From: Brachionus plicatilis
Lineage: Eukaryota; Rotifera; Eurotatoria; Ploima; Brachionidae
NCBI GenBank assembly: GCA_010279815.1
Contig: QEOQ01000552.1
Coordinates: 652,571-690,983 of the forward strand
Direction of reading: 5' to 3'
Length of the DNA stretch: 38,413 bases
Part shown: one piece after another, positions 20,742 to 29,350 of the stretch
How the letters are laid out: each line of letters begins with the position of its first letter
How positions within the stretch are numbered: the stretch's first letter is position 1
Program-made: the position numbers and the translations under genes
Notes under the pieces: generated by a model
What the model was told of the DNA's origin: nothing
Databases searched by the model: none
The model's input: the letters and a program-made list of their open reading frames with translations, nothing else

Positions 20742-21639
20742 AATTTAATAACGCAACACTAGATTTTGAACAAAACGGTAAATTATTAAAGCATCATCTA
20801 AAGCAGGACCCCATTAATCGTGAATCAAGCTGGATAAATAACCATTATTTTATGAGTATTTATTTGACTCTTTTTTAGAAACAGAGAAATAAAATTGTAA
20901 ACTTTTATATGATTTTAAAGTAATTTAAAAAAAAATGCAATCAAATATTACTTAATTATGGTTGTAAAAAACCTTTCAATGAAATAAAGTTTTATCTGAT
21001 GATTCCATAGTTTTGTTTTATTTTTCAATTTTTTTTAACTCAATGTATCTTTTTTATCAAAGAAGATTTATTTCATTTCAATCTTTTTTGGAGCTTGTCG
21101 AAGAAGTTTTTAATTTGAAGGATCGAATTAAATTAATTTGAATAGACAAAATATTAAAAATAATTGAATAAAAATATATTTCCCATTAATAATTAGAGAA
21201 AATTTACTCATTAAACACTAATCATCCACGAGATAAAATAAAATTTGAAAAAAAAAATATTTTCTTAAGAATGACGATAAAAAGTAACACTAAAATCAAT
21301 TGAATATGAGATGAATTCAAGTGCTTTTTTACTAATGAAACCATCTCTATGAGATCTAGCTTTTTATTTGAATTAAAGCATAAATTAAAAACAAATTCGA
21401 TTAGCAAAGATTTTTAGAGCAAGAAATTTTTAACAAAAGCTTAAAAATTATACAATTAGAATAAAACCAACATCTTTTCTTTCGGATGTAAAATCTAAGC
21501 GTCTAAAAAGAGACATTAGTCATAAAAGCAACGTTTTCAAATAAGCTAAAATCTTTACAATCATAGAAATTTTATAAGATTTTAAAATAACAATAAAAAT
21601 TTAAGCTCAATTTTTTTAAGATTAGTCTAAAGCACCAAG
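20742..21639. other. Spacer and 5' flank of the 21640 gene
   Basis: AT-rich. A T-rich tract ending in AG at 21609-21624 (TTTTTTTAAGATTAG) precedes the start codon, so a splice acceptor in the 5' UTR is possible. No other gene was seen. Confidence 0.35.
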
Positions 21640-22452
21640 ATGGTTAAATTTTTATTGTTTATCGGCTTGGTCATTGCTTCGGTCATTTTAAGAAGTCAAT
21701 GTGCTCCGGTCAAAAGAGAAGTAATAGTAGATGGTCGTGGTTTTTATTTGGGCGGTGGAGCAAACAACAACATTAGAGAGGCTTCGCAATTATTCGATTT
21801 AGGTGGTCCAATTGCCAATCCGTGGATAAATGCCTACACTCAACCATTACACAGAAGTGGAGTTTTGCCATTGCCTGCTCCAGTCGGTCCTATTGGAAAT
21901 CATGGAGCTTCTGTAAACGGTGGACAACAGGGTTCTCAAGGCGGTTCTTCAATGGGTGGTCAACAGGGACATCAAGGAGGTGCTTCTTATGGTTCTCAAC
22001 AAGGATATCAACAATCGTACCAAGCCCCACCTCAGCAATCATATCAACAACCGGCTCAACAATTTTATCAGCCACCAGCCCAGCCATCCTACCAAGCACC
22101 ACCTCAGCAATCTTATCAACCACCAGCGCAACCATCATACCGACCACCGGCTCAACCATCTTACCAAGCCCTACCTCAGCAATCTTATCAGCCACCTGCT
22201 CAACAATTTTATCAGCAACCAACCCAGCCATCTTACCAAGCCCCTCCTCAACAATCTTATCAGCAACCAGCGCAACCATCATACCGACCACCGGCTCAAC
22301 CATCTTACCAACCACCGGCTCAACCATCCTATCAACCACGTGCTCAGCAATATGGTTGTAATGGTGCTTCACAAGGATATCAACCTGGTCCATCGTATAA
22401 TGGGTGTAATAATGGAGGCTCAAATCGTTCTCCTCAAAGCTTTCAAGGCTAA
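21640..22452 (+). CDS. Secreted Tyr/Gln/Pro octapeptide-repeat protein, copy 1
   Basis: A single exon of 270 residues. The signal peptide is at 1-21 (MVKFLLFIGLVIASVILRSQ, then C), followed at once by APVKR, a dibasic site. A non-repetitive block (27-90) starts EVIVDGRGFYLGGGANNNIR; next comes a Gly/Gln/Ser block (90-125). Then about 14 tandem octapeptides of the form (P/Q)(S/F)Y(Q/R)xPxQ, encoded by 24-bp units, run to about residue 235. The unique tail (YGCNGASQGYQPGPSYNGCN and following residues) has two Cys. The regular Tyr spacing in a Gln/Pro background recalls adhesive or cross-linked structural proteins (mussel-foot-like); this is compositional analogy. It is convergent with its paralogue at 24721-25719. 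Open frames in other phases are by-products of stop-free 24-bp repeats. Confidence 0.9.
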   Translation: MVKFLLFIGLVIASVILRSQCAPVKREVIVDGRGFYLGGGANNNIREASQLFDLGGPIANPWINAYTQPLHRSGVLPLPAPVGPIGNHGASVNGGQQGSQGGSSMGGQQGHQGGASYGSQQGYQQSYQAPPQQSYQQPAQQFYQPPAQPSYQAPPQQSYQPPAQPSYRPPAQPSYQALPQQSYQPPAQQFYQQPTQPSYQAPPQQSYQQPAQPSYRPPAQPSYQPPAQPSYQPRAQQYGCNGASQGYQPGPSYNGCNNGGSNRSPQSFQG

Positions 22453-22759
22453 AAAGTGAATCGAATCTAGTCAAAATGGTAATCATTAAAATGATATGTC
22501 CTGAGATTTTTTTAAGCAATTTTTTCAATTACAATTTTAATCAATTTTTTTTTAATTTGATACGATAATTCTGTATTTTTTAAATTTAATTTGCTTATTT
22601 AAATCGATTTTTTACAAATAATTTTAGTCAATTTTGATCAAATAAATAACATTTATTTTTAATTTGTGCATTTTTTATTTAAATCCAGTAATTATTTTTC
22701 AAATTGTCAAATTTAAATGTTTTTTTTTGATTGTATTTCAAAAGTATGATTTCTTATCT
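22453..22759. other. 3' flank of the octapeptide gene copy 1
   Basis: AT-rich with no gene. Possible polyadenylation words (AATAAA) occur near 22640-22645. Confidence 0.35.
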
Positions 22760-23510
22760 TCTAATAGTGAATAAATTGTGCTCTTAAAATTTTTAATTCA
22801 AATGCTCCCCAACTCCGCATGTACTTTCAAAACAACATAACCATAATAACTTTAAAAATTCGTTTCTAGCTTCGTGAGCTTGCAAAAAATCAGACATAAA
22901 AAGCAATATCAGATAGCCCAGCTGTTAGATGTATCTCCAAAATGTGCCTCTTCCGCCAAAAATCAATATGAAGAATATGGTATAGCCATTAGAAAACCCG
23001 TTCTTACCGAAAAAGATATAGGTGGTTAAACATAGACTTGGCTTCAAGGTTTTGTAAACAAAGACTACAAAACGGTGGAGGATCAGTCGGTATCTGCAGA
23101 TGAAATTTTCATGAAGGTATAAGTATATGCATCATTCACACTGGGCGAATTTATCAATTTTTCTACATCAACACCTTGGAAAACGATCTTTTATCATCTA
23201 TTGAGCTATTGTTAGAGAAAAATGACCATTGGATTCAACAAGATGACGCATTGGCACATACAGATCACTCAATAATAGACCGAATAAAGCAACATAACGT
23301 TGAGATTCTTCAATGGTGTGCCTTTTCGCTAGATCTCAACATAATCAAGAACCTATGGCCATATGTGGATTCCAAAATGGTAAACCGTTTACCATATTTA
23401 TGGTAATGAAGAACGTAAAGGAGAACCTCAACGCCAAAGGCAGTCATGTTAAATATTAAAGTGAAAAAAATTCTTATCTTTTGAACCGTTTTTTGTTAAA
23501 TTAATTTGTC
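22760..23510 (+). mobile_element. Tc1-like transposon relic (copy B)
   Basis: The helix-turn-helix region at about 22875-22945 is broken by frameshifts. The open frame 23176-23406 carries HWIQQDDALAHTDHSIIDRI and LQWCAFSLDLNIIKNLW, the second half of a Tc1 DD34E catalytic domain. The Asp is encoded at 23242-23244; 34 residues later, where Glu is required, the codon 23347-23349 is Lys, so the copy is inactive. The C-terminal NAKGSHVKY and stop lie at 23430-23459 in a different phase. It shares 5' and 3' flanking words with copy A at 2620-3345. Confidence 0.8.
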
Positions 23511-23613
23511 CTTTTTTCTTTTTAAGTTTTTAAGTGATTATTTTTTCACTTAATTTTTTTTCTTTAAATAATTTTGAATTGATGATAAAAATTTAAAAAA
23601 AAAACTGGTATTT

Positions 23614-23850
23614 TTATGAATATGTCATAAACTCTGCTAATGTATTGATAGCTTTCTTTAAAAAATAGCATAATAGGGTAAAGACAAAAAAGGTGAGAAT
23701 AAAGGTTTTAAAAAATTGAACCTTAACTGAAGTATTAAGATAAAAAGTTCTTTTGATAGAAAAAAGACTCCTTTTAACTTTGATAAATTTATAAGAAGCA
23801 AGTTTTGAAAAATTTAGATCCTGATCAATAATAAAGCCTAATGAATTCAT
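23614..23850 (-). pseudogene. LINE reverse-transcriptase C-terminal fragment
   Basis: The - strand frame reads LGFIIDQDLNFSKLASYKFI, KVKRSLFSIKRTFYLNTSVK, VQFFKTFILTFFVFTLLCYF. This matches the thumb-region pattern of Jockey/CR1-like elements (YLG..ID..L.F...........RLFYL...VK..FFKTFILP). There is no active site and no endonuclease; upstream sequence is stop-riddled. It may come from the same family as the 3450-3796 fragment, but the regions do not overlap. Confidence 0.7.
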
Positions 23851-24720
23851 TTAATTTACAATGAGAAATTATTTTCCGCCAATTTTGACTTTTCCTGGAT
23901 ATGATTCAAAAAAGTATTTGATCAATTGTGTCCATTTTATTAAAAATTTAACCATTCATTTAAATTTTTTTTCATATTGAGTTGGGGGAACATAAATTAG
24001 AAAATTTTAATAATTAACTTATTGATTTTTTTCCATTTTTAAATTTAAAAAGTCTTCTAATGATGTGCAAAATCTCTGCAAAATGCATTTTGCTCGAAAA
24101 TATTTAAATGTAATTTCTGCTTTATTTTAGCAGACTTTGATGGTTGCTTAAAATCTGTCATTTAGGATTAAAAAATTTCAAACTAAATAAATAACTTTTA
24201 AATCATTAAAAAAATTATAAAATAAAATTATTAGATAATTTAATTAATTTGATAAACTGGATTCATTTATTTTAAAAAAATCATAATAAATCAAAATAAA
24301 TTTTATTCACATAAGAGAGAAAATTATTAGGATTTATAAAAATTTTATAATTGAAAAATGTGACCAAAAGATTAATTATCAAATTTTTAAAAGGATAAAA
24401 TATATTTTTGAAATAACGTCAACACTTATTTTAAAAAATTAATAATCTAAGTGTATTTCGGCTTGTTTTTTACCTAAAAACAAGAGGTACGTATTTCAGC
24501 AATATCCTGATCATGATCTGAATTGAAATGAGAAAAATATTAATGGTAGCAAATTTTTTTATTTACAAAATTAGACTAAAAAACTCATTTTTAAAATAAA
24601 CTTTCGATTTGGTAATCAAGAAAAATTTTTTTATAAAATTGCTAAGAAAAATAATTCGAATTGGAAAAATTAAAATTGAAATTAGAAAAAGTATTCGTTT
24701 TTAAAAAAATCCGGTCGATT
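23851..24720. other. 3' flank of octapeptide gene copy 2
   Basis: AT-rich. About 24056-24160 (for example AAATGTAATTTCTGCTTTATTTTAGCAGAC in parts) resembles 18730-18860 next to the pseudogene, marking a duplicated 3' flank. No gene was seen. Confidence 0.5.
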
Positions 24721-25719
24721 TTAAATGCTGGTATACGAACCACTTCCGAAATCAGCCGGAGTTCCAAGTTTAAATTGGGTTGGCTTTCCGGGAATAAATA
24801 CTGCAGTGAATGGCTTGTTATCAGTTCCTTGATATTGACTTAACTGAGATAAATCGTAGCTTGTTTTTTCAGATTTAGCTTCATATTCTGTTTTTGGTGG
24901 AGCGCGATACGGTTTCTCGGCAGGTGGTTGATAAGCTGGTCTTTGAATTGATCGTTGGGCCGGTTGAGGTGTTTGCTGATATGATGGTTCAGCTGGGGGC
25001 TGGTAGGATGGCTGAGGTGGTTGCTGATATGATGGTTCAGCTGGGGGCTGGAAGGATTGCTGAGGTGGTTGCTGATATGATGGTTCAGCTGGGGGCTGGT
25101 AGGATGGCTGAGGTGGTTGCTGATATGATTGTTGAGGAGGGGCTTGGTAAGATGGTTGCGCTGGTGGCTGATAAAAATGTTGAGCTGGTGGCTGATAAAA
25201 ATGTTGAGCTGGTGGCTGATAAAATTGTTGAGCCGGTTGTTGATATGATTGCTGAGGTGGTGCTTGGTAGGATTGCTGGGCTGGTGGCTGATAAAATTGT
25301 TGAGCCGGTTGTTGATATGATTGCTGAGGTGGGGCTTGGTACGATTGTTGATATCCTTGTTGAGAACCATAAGAAGCACCTCCTTGATGTCCCTGTTGAC
25401 CACCCATTGAAGAACCGCCTTGAGAACCCTGTTGTCCACCGTTTACAGAAGCTCCATGATTTCCAATAGGACCGACTGGAGCAGGCAATGGCAAAACTCC
25501 ACTTCTGTGTAATGGTTGAGTGTAGGCATTTATCCACGGATTGGCAATTGGACCACCTAAATCGAATAATTGCGAAGCCTCTCTAATGTTGTTGTTTGCT
25601 CCACCACCCAAATAAAAACCACGACCATCTACTATTACTTCTCTTTTGACCGGAGCACATTGACTTCTTAAAATGACCGAAGCAATGACCAAACAAATAA
25701 CCAATGTAAATTTAACCAT
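24721..25719 (-). CDS. Secreted Tyr/Gln/Pro octapeptide-repeat protein, copy 2
   Basis: A single exon of 332 residues. The signal peptide (MVKFTLVICLVIASVILRSQ, C) and APVKR dibasic site are followed by the same 27-125 region as copy 1. About 16 tandem octapeptides such as QSYQAPPQ, QFYQPPAQ, HFYQPPAQ and PSYQPPAE follow; the later ones alternate Gln and Glu at position 8. The unique tail (about 255-332) is charged, with KPYRAPPKTEYEAKSEKTSY and then IPGKPTQFKLGTPADFGSGS; copy 1 lacks it but the 19053-19430 pseudogene has it. DNA from about residue 9 to about residue 138 is almost identical to copy 1, while the first 8 codons, 5' flank and tail differ. A role in adhesive, lorica/cuticle or egg-coat material is possible; not established. 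Confidence 0.9.
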   Translation of the reverse strand: MVKFTLVICLVIASVILRSQCAPVKREVIVDGRGFYLGGGANNNIREASQLFDLGGPIANPWINAYTQPLHRSGVLPLPAPVGPIGNHGASVNGGQQGSQGGSSMGGQQGHQGGASYGSQQGYQQSYQAPPQQSYQQPAQQFYQPPAQQSYQAPPQQSYQQPAQQFYQPPAQHFYQPPAQHFYQPPAQPSYQAPPQQSYQQPPQPSYQPPAEPSYQQPPQQSFQPPAEPSYQQPPQPSYQPPAEPSYQQTPQPAQRSIQRPAYQPPAEKPYRAPPKTEYEAKSEKTSYDLSQLSQYQGTDNKPFTAVFIPGKPTQFKLGTPADFGSGSYTSI

Positions 25720-25769
25720 TTCTACAGTATTCTAAAGAAAAAAATTCGAAAATAAAATAAAAGCTTAGA

Positions 25770-25779
25770 TATAAATACA
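25770..25779 (-). promoter_or_regulatory. TATA-like element of octapeptide gene copy 2
   Basis: On the - strand the sequence ATGTATTTATATC lies about 50-60 bp before the start codon, the spacing expected of a TATA box with a short leader. A T-rich tract ending TTTAG precedes the ATG by about 11 bases and could instead be a leader splice acceptor. Confidence 0.4.
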
Positions 25780-26030
25780 TTGGCTTTTCTAGAAAATCTC
25801 ACATCTCACCATTTTAAATATACGACTTCAGCTTAATAGTAGAGAAATAATCATCTTTTCAAGTTGTGTATCTAGCTAGACTTGAAAAATTTTGAATTTT
25901 TTTCAAATGAGACAGTGTTTTAAGCTTAATTGTAAATTTTTTTTAGTTTTGTTTTAGAAATTGAAACTTGAAAATCTTCGATTCGTATGACTTTCTTTGA
26001 GACTTATTTTTTCATTTAAGAAAAATTTTG

Positions 26031-26379
26031 GCATTGTGAATTTTGGTACAAAAATCAGAAACAAAATATTAAAAGTGCCAAAGCTCAAGTTCTGAAAGAC
26101 CAAAAGGTGTTCTGTAAATTTTAGCAATTGATACATTCTCTGTACCACCACTTAAAGTTGAGTTGGATTTTTTTAAGTTGAATTATTTAATATAATATCC
26201 CAAATTTAAAATTCTCCGAGTTTTGCAAATTTATTGCAGAGTTTTGCAGAATCAGTATATTGGTGGTACAAAGGATGTATCAGTTCTTACAATTTACAGA
26301 ATATGTTTTGATCCTTCGGAACTTAAGCTTTGGAATTTTTGATATTTTGCTTTTGTTCTTGAACCAAAATTCACGATGC
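26031..26379. repeat. Imperfect inverted repeat, arms about 120 bp
   Basis: The left arm 26031-26150 (from GCATTGTGAATTTTGG to CTGTACCACCA) matches the inverse of the right arm 26261-26379 at roughly 80%, with about 110 bp between. It lies upstream of octapeptide gene copy 2 and downstream of SPOUT1. No target duplication was identified, so it may be an old foldback element or a transcribed hairpin. Confidence 0.75.
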
Positions 26380-26448
26380 TCAAAATTATAAAACTAATTT
26401 TTTTTACCAATTTTGAAAATAAATAAAACAAGTTAATTTGATAGACTT

Positions 26449-26454
26449 TTTATT
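26449..26454 (-). promoter_or_regulatory. Poly(A) signal for SPOUT1 gene
   Basis: AATAAA on the - strand, 11 bp past the stop codon. Confidence 0.45.
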
Positions 26455-26464
26455 CATATTATAT

Positions 26465-28243
26465 TCAAATTTCTGAGTTTTCCTCAATTTTTAAATCATT
26501 TTTTTCATTATTTTCTTCGTCCTCTGAGTCATTTGATTCACTTCTCTCTTCATTTTCTTTATTTTCTTTTTCAAAATTTTCCCCCTCCATTGCTTCAAAA
26601 AATTTTGGTCTGAGTACTGCTAAAGAAACTAAAATTGCTTCCTTGAAATTTTATTTTTTAAAATATTTTTTATGAATATTGAATACTCAATTACCTCTAG
26701 TCTAATTGATCGACTGCCATATTTTTGATCAGCATCTTTAGATTCACACACAAAGTCAAAAATTTGCTCAAGCTTGTTTGCTTTTAATTTTTCATCAGCC
26801 TCAATAGCTGGTTCGATTCCATTAACTCCTCCAAAAACAATTAAAACTCTTCTTCAAATTAAATATTTACTAAATGTTTATAATTATTTAAAAGCTTACT
26901 TGGCCGAGGGAAGTTTGTCAATGGACTCCAGATTAAGTTGATTAGCATTCAAATTAATACCTATTTTTAAATCATAATTTCCCTTAAACGAACTCTCTAA
27001 GAAAAAATATTAAAAAAATTTTGGTTATCATTTAAAATTACCAAAAATAATTTTCCTAAAAGAACCAGCATATCTGACTTGATAGCCCCAATACAGACCG
27101 CTTTCTACTCGAGGTGTTTCAGGACTTACAACTTTACCCTTGATTTTGCCAGAGTCAGCGACAAGTTTTTTGACTGTGACTCGAATTCCGGGCTGCAATT
27201 TTTTATCAATTTCAATTTTCTAAAAAAAACATTTAATATATGTCCGATTTTGTTGATAAACAAAAAAAATGATACATTTAGTAGGCCAATGTCGACCCAT
27301 GAGCCTTTGCCATCTTTTGATGGAATGTCAGTTACAACTCCATCTCTGTATTCCCAGTGATCATTTAATTTAAAATGGTGATGAGCTTCCAATGGATGCA
27401 ATAATCCTTTGTTTTTAAATTGAGAGAAACCTATTTAAATCCTATGGCAACTTACCAACATGTTCCAAGTATTTATGAGGCGGAAAAAGCGCTTTACGTA
27501 AATACTGTGGACATTCTAGATATTCAAGAATTTTTATCAACTGCTCATTATAGTCATTGTGTTGTCTGATAAATAAATTTTTTAAAATTTACCAAATATA
27601 CCAATTTAGACAAAATACTTGTTCTCAATAGCATATTCATTATAGACAATAATTTCATCAACACAAAACAGAGCAGCTGCACGACCTATCTTTAAAATCA
27701 AAATTTAAAAAATAACTCTACTAAATTTTTCTTCAATTTACTTGTCCAGCCACATAAGTTTTAAGCTCTTTGGATGGAACTTTGGACATAATCGATCCAG
27801 GAATAGCTATGCTTAGTGTAAAGCTTCGTCCTTTTTTTTCTTCTGGATTCGTTTTTGTGTATTCTTCTAGATTTTTTTTCTTCGTCTCTATTTCTTTGGC
27901 TTTTAATATTTTCTTTTCTTCCCTTTGTTGACGAATTGTTCTTTCTAAAAATCAACATTTCAAAAATGTACCTCAATCAATTTTGAATGAATTACTCATC
28001 ATTTTCCATTTACGCCATTCGCCAGCCTTTATTAGATAAGTTAAAAAAATTAAATAAATAAAAATTTTCCACTTTAGCATGAGGTCCAGGCTTTGGCATG
28101 TTAAAGACAACATCTTTACTAGGATCTATTTGATCGTCACTAAAATCTGAATCGGTTTTTGAATCGTTTTCATTTTTTCTTGGTATTTTTTTCTCTCTAT
28201 TGTGTTCAGAGTTTTGTTTGCGCTTGATTTCAGCCTTGGACAT
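26465..28243 (-). CDS. SPOUT1: SPOUT-class RNA methyltransferase (SPOUT1/C9orf114/CENP-32)
   Basis: Ten exons on the - strand: 28243-28073, 28026-27996, 27944-27742, 27689-27619, 27565-27456, 27406-27276, 27219-27042, 26996-26900, 26851-26695, 26641-26465. Phases agree throughout; 441 residues. Family landmarks in order: EWRKWK; a Lys/Glu-rich helix; SFTLSIAIPGSIMSK; ELKTYVAGQIGRAAALFCVD followed by EIIVY; LEYLECPQYLRKALFP; WEYRDGVVTDIP; KIEIDKKLQPGIRVTV; SGLYWGYQVR; RVLIVFGGVNGIE; and SIRLEEAILVSLAVL. The human protein (376 residues) shows the same order. The family folds as a trefoil-knot SAM-dependent methyltransferase and has been linked to centrosomes/kinetochores and RNA modification. 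Specific here: a longer acidic C-terminal tail of about 45 residues (Glu/Asn/Asp-rich) and a Lys/Glu-rich N-terminus. It is divergent from the 28436 gene. Confidence 0.93.
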
Positions 28244-28435
28244 TTTCCCGAAACTTTTTTTTTCTATAGAATACAAATTTTCTGTATATAATTGCAAGTG
28301 CTTGAAATTATGAATTAAATTAGTTAGTGTAAGTATCGTCGGTAAAGTTAATTTTGGCTTTAAAACAACATATTTAAAAATTTCAAAAAGTAATTTTAAT
28401 TTGTAAATTTTTAAATCAAAATTCAAAAAAAAATA
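28244..28435. promoter_or_regulatory. Shared bidirectional promoter interval
   Basis: Only 192 bp separates the SPOUT1 start codon (-) from the start codon at 28436 (+). Both promoters must lie here or in the first exons. No TATA box is obvious. Confidence 0.45.
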
Positions 28436-28779
28436 ATGATCAAAATTGGTAAAAAATTAACATCAGGAAAATTTTGTAATCATAAGCAAACTTTCAATGT
28501 TTTCAAGTGAGTTTAAAAATTTTTTTTTCAGTTGTAAATTTAAACGAGTAAATTCTCTTTTAAATTAGATTTTTTTCAAATTCTACCGAAAGAATTAAAA
28601 TTGAGTGGAAGGTTTATAATTGGGAAAATTTTGACAAAAAAATTTTGTAAGTTGAATATTTATTTTGTAATTAAACTTATATATAATCACATAATCACAG
28701 AAACGAAAACAAAAAAATCTTTATTAGAGGCGTTAAATCACAGTATGTTAAATTAAAAGATTTTAAAATAAAATTTTAA
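28436..28779 (+). CDS. Small Lys-rich protein, or 5' exons of the next gene
   Basis: Three exons: 28436-28506, 28569-28646, 28701-28779, giving 75 residues with an in-frame stop at 28777. It starts MIKIGKKLTSGKFCNHKQTF and contains IKIEWKVYNWENFDKKIL and KKIFIRGVKSQYVKLKDF. It is basic and Tyr/Phe/Lys-rich, without a signal peptide or a domain I recognise; a mitochondrial protein is possible. Alternative: a donor at 28742/28743 (ca|gtatgt) could splice to 29338, which keeps frame and makes these the first exons of a 563-residue version of the downstream gene. Confidence 0.5.
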
Positions 28780-29350
28780 ATTTATTTTTTTTTATAAAAT
28801 TTCATGAACGTCCGCCTTGAATTTGAAAAAAAAAAATTTTTTCAAAAATTTTAAATTCGGAAACCGTGTGAAGAGTTAATTTTGTATTTTTCAATGAATA
28901 CAGAACTAAGTAAATTGATGAGTTTCGATCCCTTTTTAATTTTGAATTTAAAAAAATTTTAAATATTAAGAAAAAACTTTTAAGAAATATTAAAAGTTAA
29001 TCGAAAATTACGACTTGGAAATTTATTTTGCCCTTTATTATACTCCCATTTATTTTGCTCTCTGAATAATCTAAAAATCTTCTGTGATTAATTAATGTAT
29101 TAGAATTTTTTTTTTCATTATTAGTTGATTTAAATGTAAATTTACATTATTCTTACATAGACTGAATTACTCTGAAGATGATTTAATTTTTGTTTAACTA
29201 AAATCTTTATAAAAATAAATATATAATATTTTATCTAGCAACAAGTAAAGATAAAATAAAAATAAATTTAATCTAAATTAATCAGTTATTAGATTCTTAT
29301 CTTGATTTAATTTTTAATTTTCCATTTTTGAATCAAGCAAAGCTAAAATT
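28780..29350. other. Intron or intergenic stretch
   Basis: Very AT-rich with no coding-like frame. It is an intron of about 595 bp if the 28436 exons join the downstream gene, or otherwise its promoter region. Confidence 0.4.

Noticed and set aside
21822..22528. Long open frames in other phases and on the opposite strand of octapeptide gene copy 1
   Set aside because: The 24-bp unit lacks stops in several frames, so its array stays open; these frames lack signal peptides and only mirror the repeat.
24840..25537. Long alternative frames over octapeptide gene copy 2
   Set aside because: Same cause as for copy 1; the supported frame has the signal peptide, dibasic site and a non-repetitive tail.
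27761..27976. 71-codon - strand frame
   Set aside because: Wrong phase over SPOUT1 exon 3; the neighbouring phase gives the conserved SFTLSIAIPGSI sequence.
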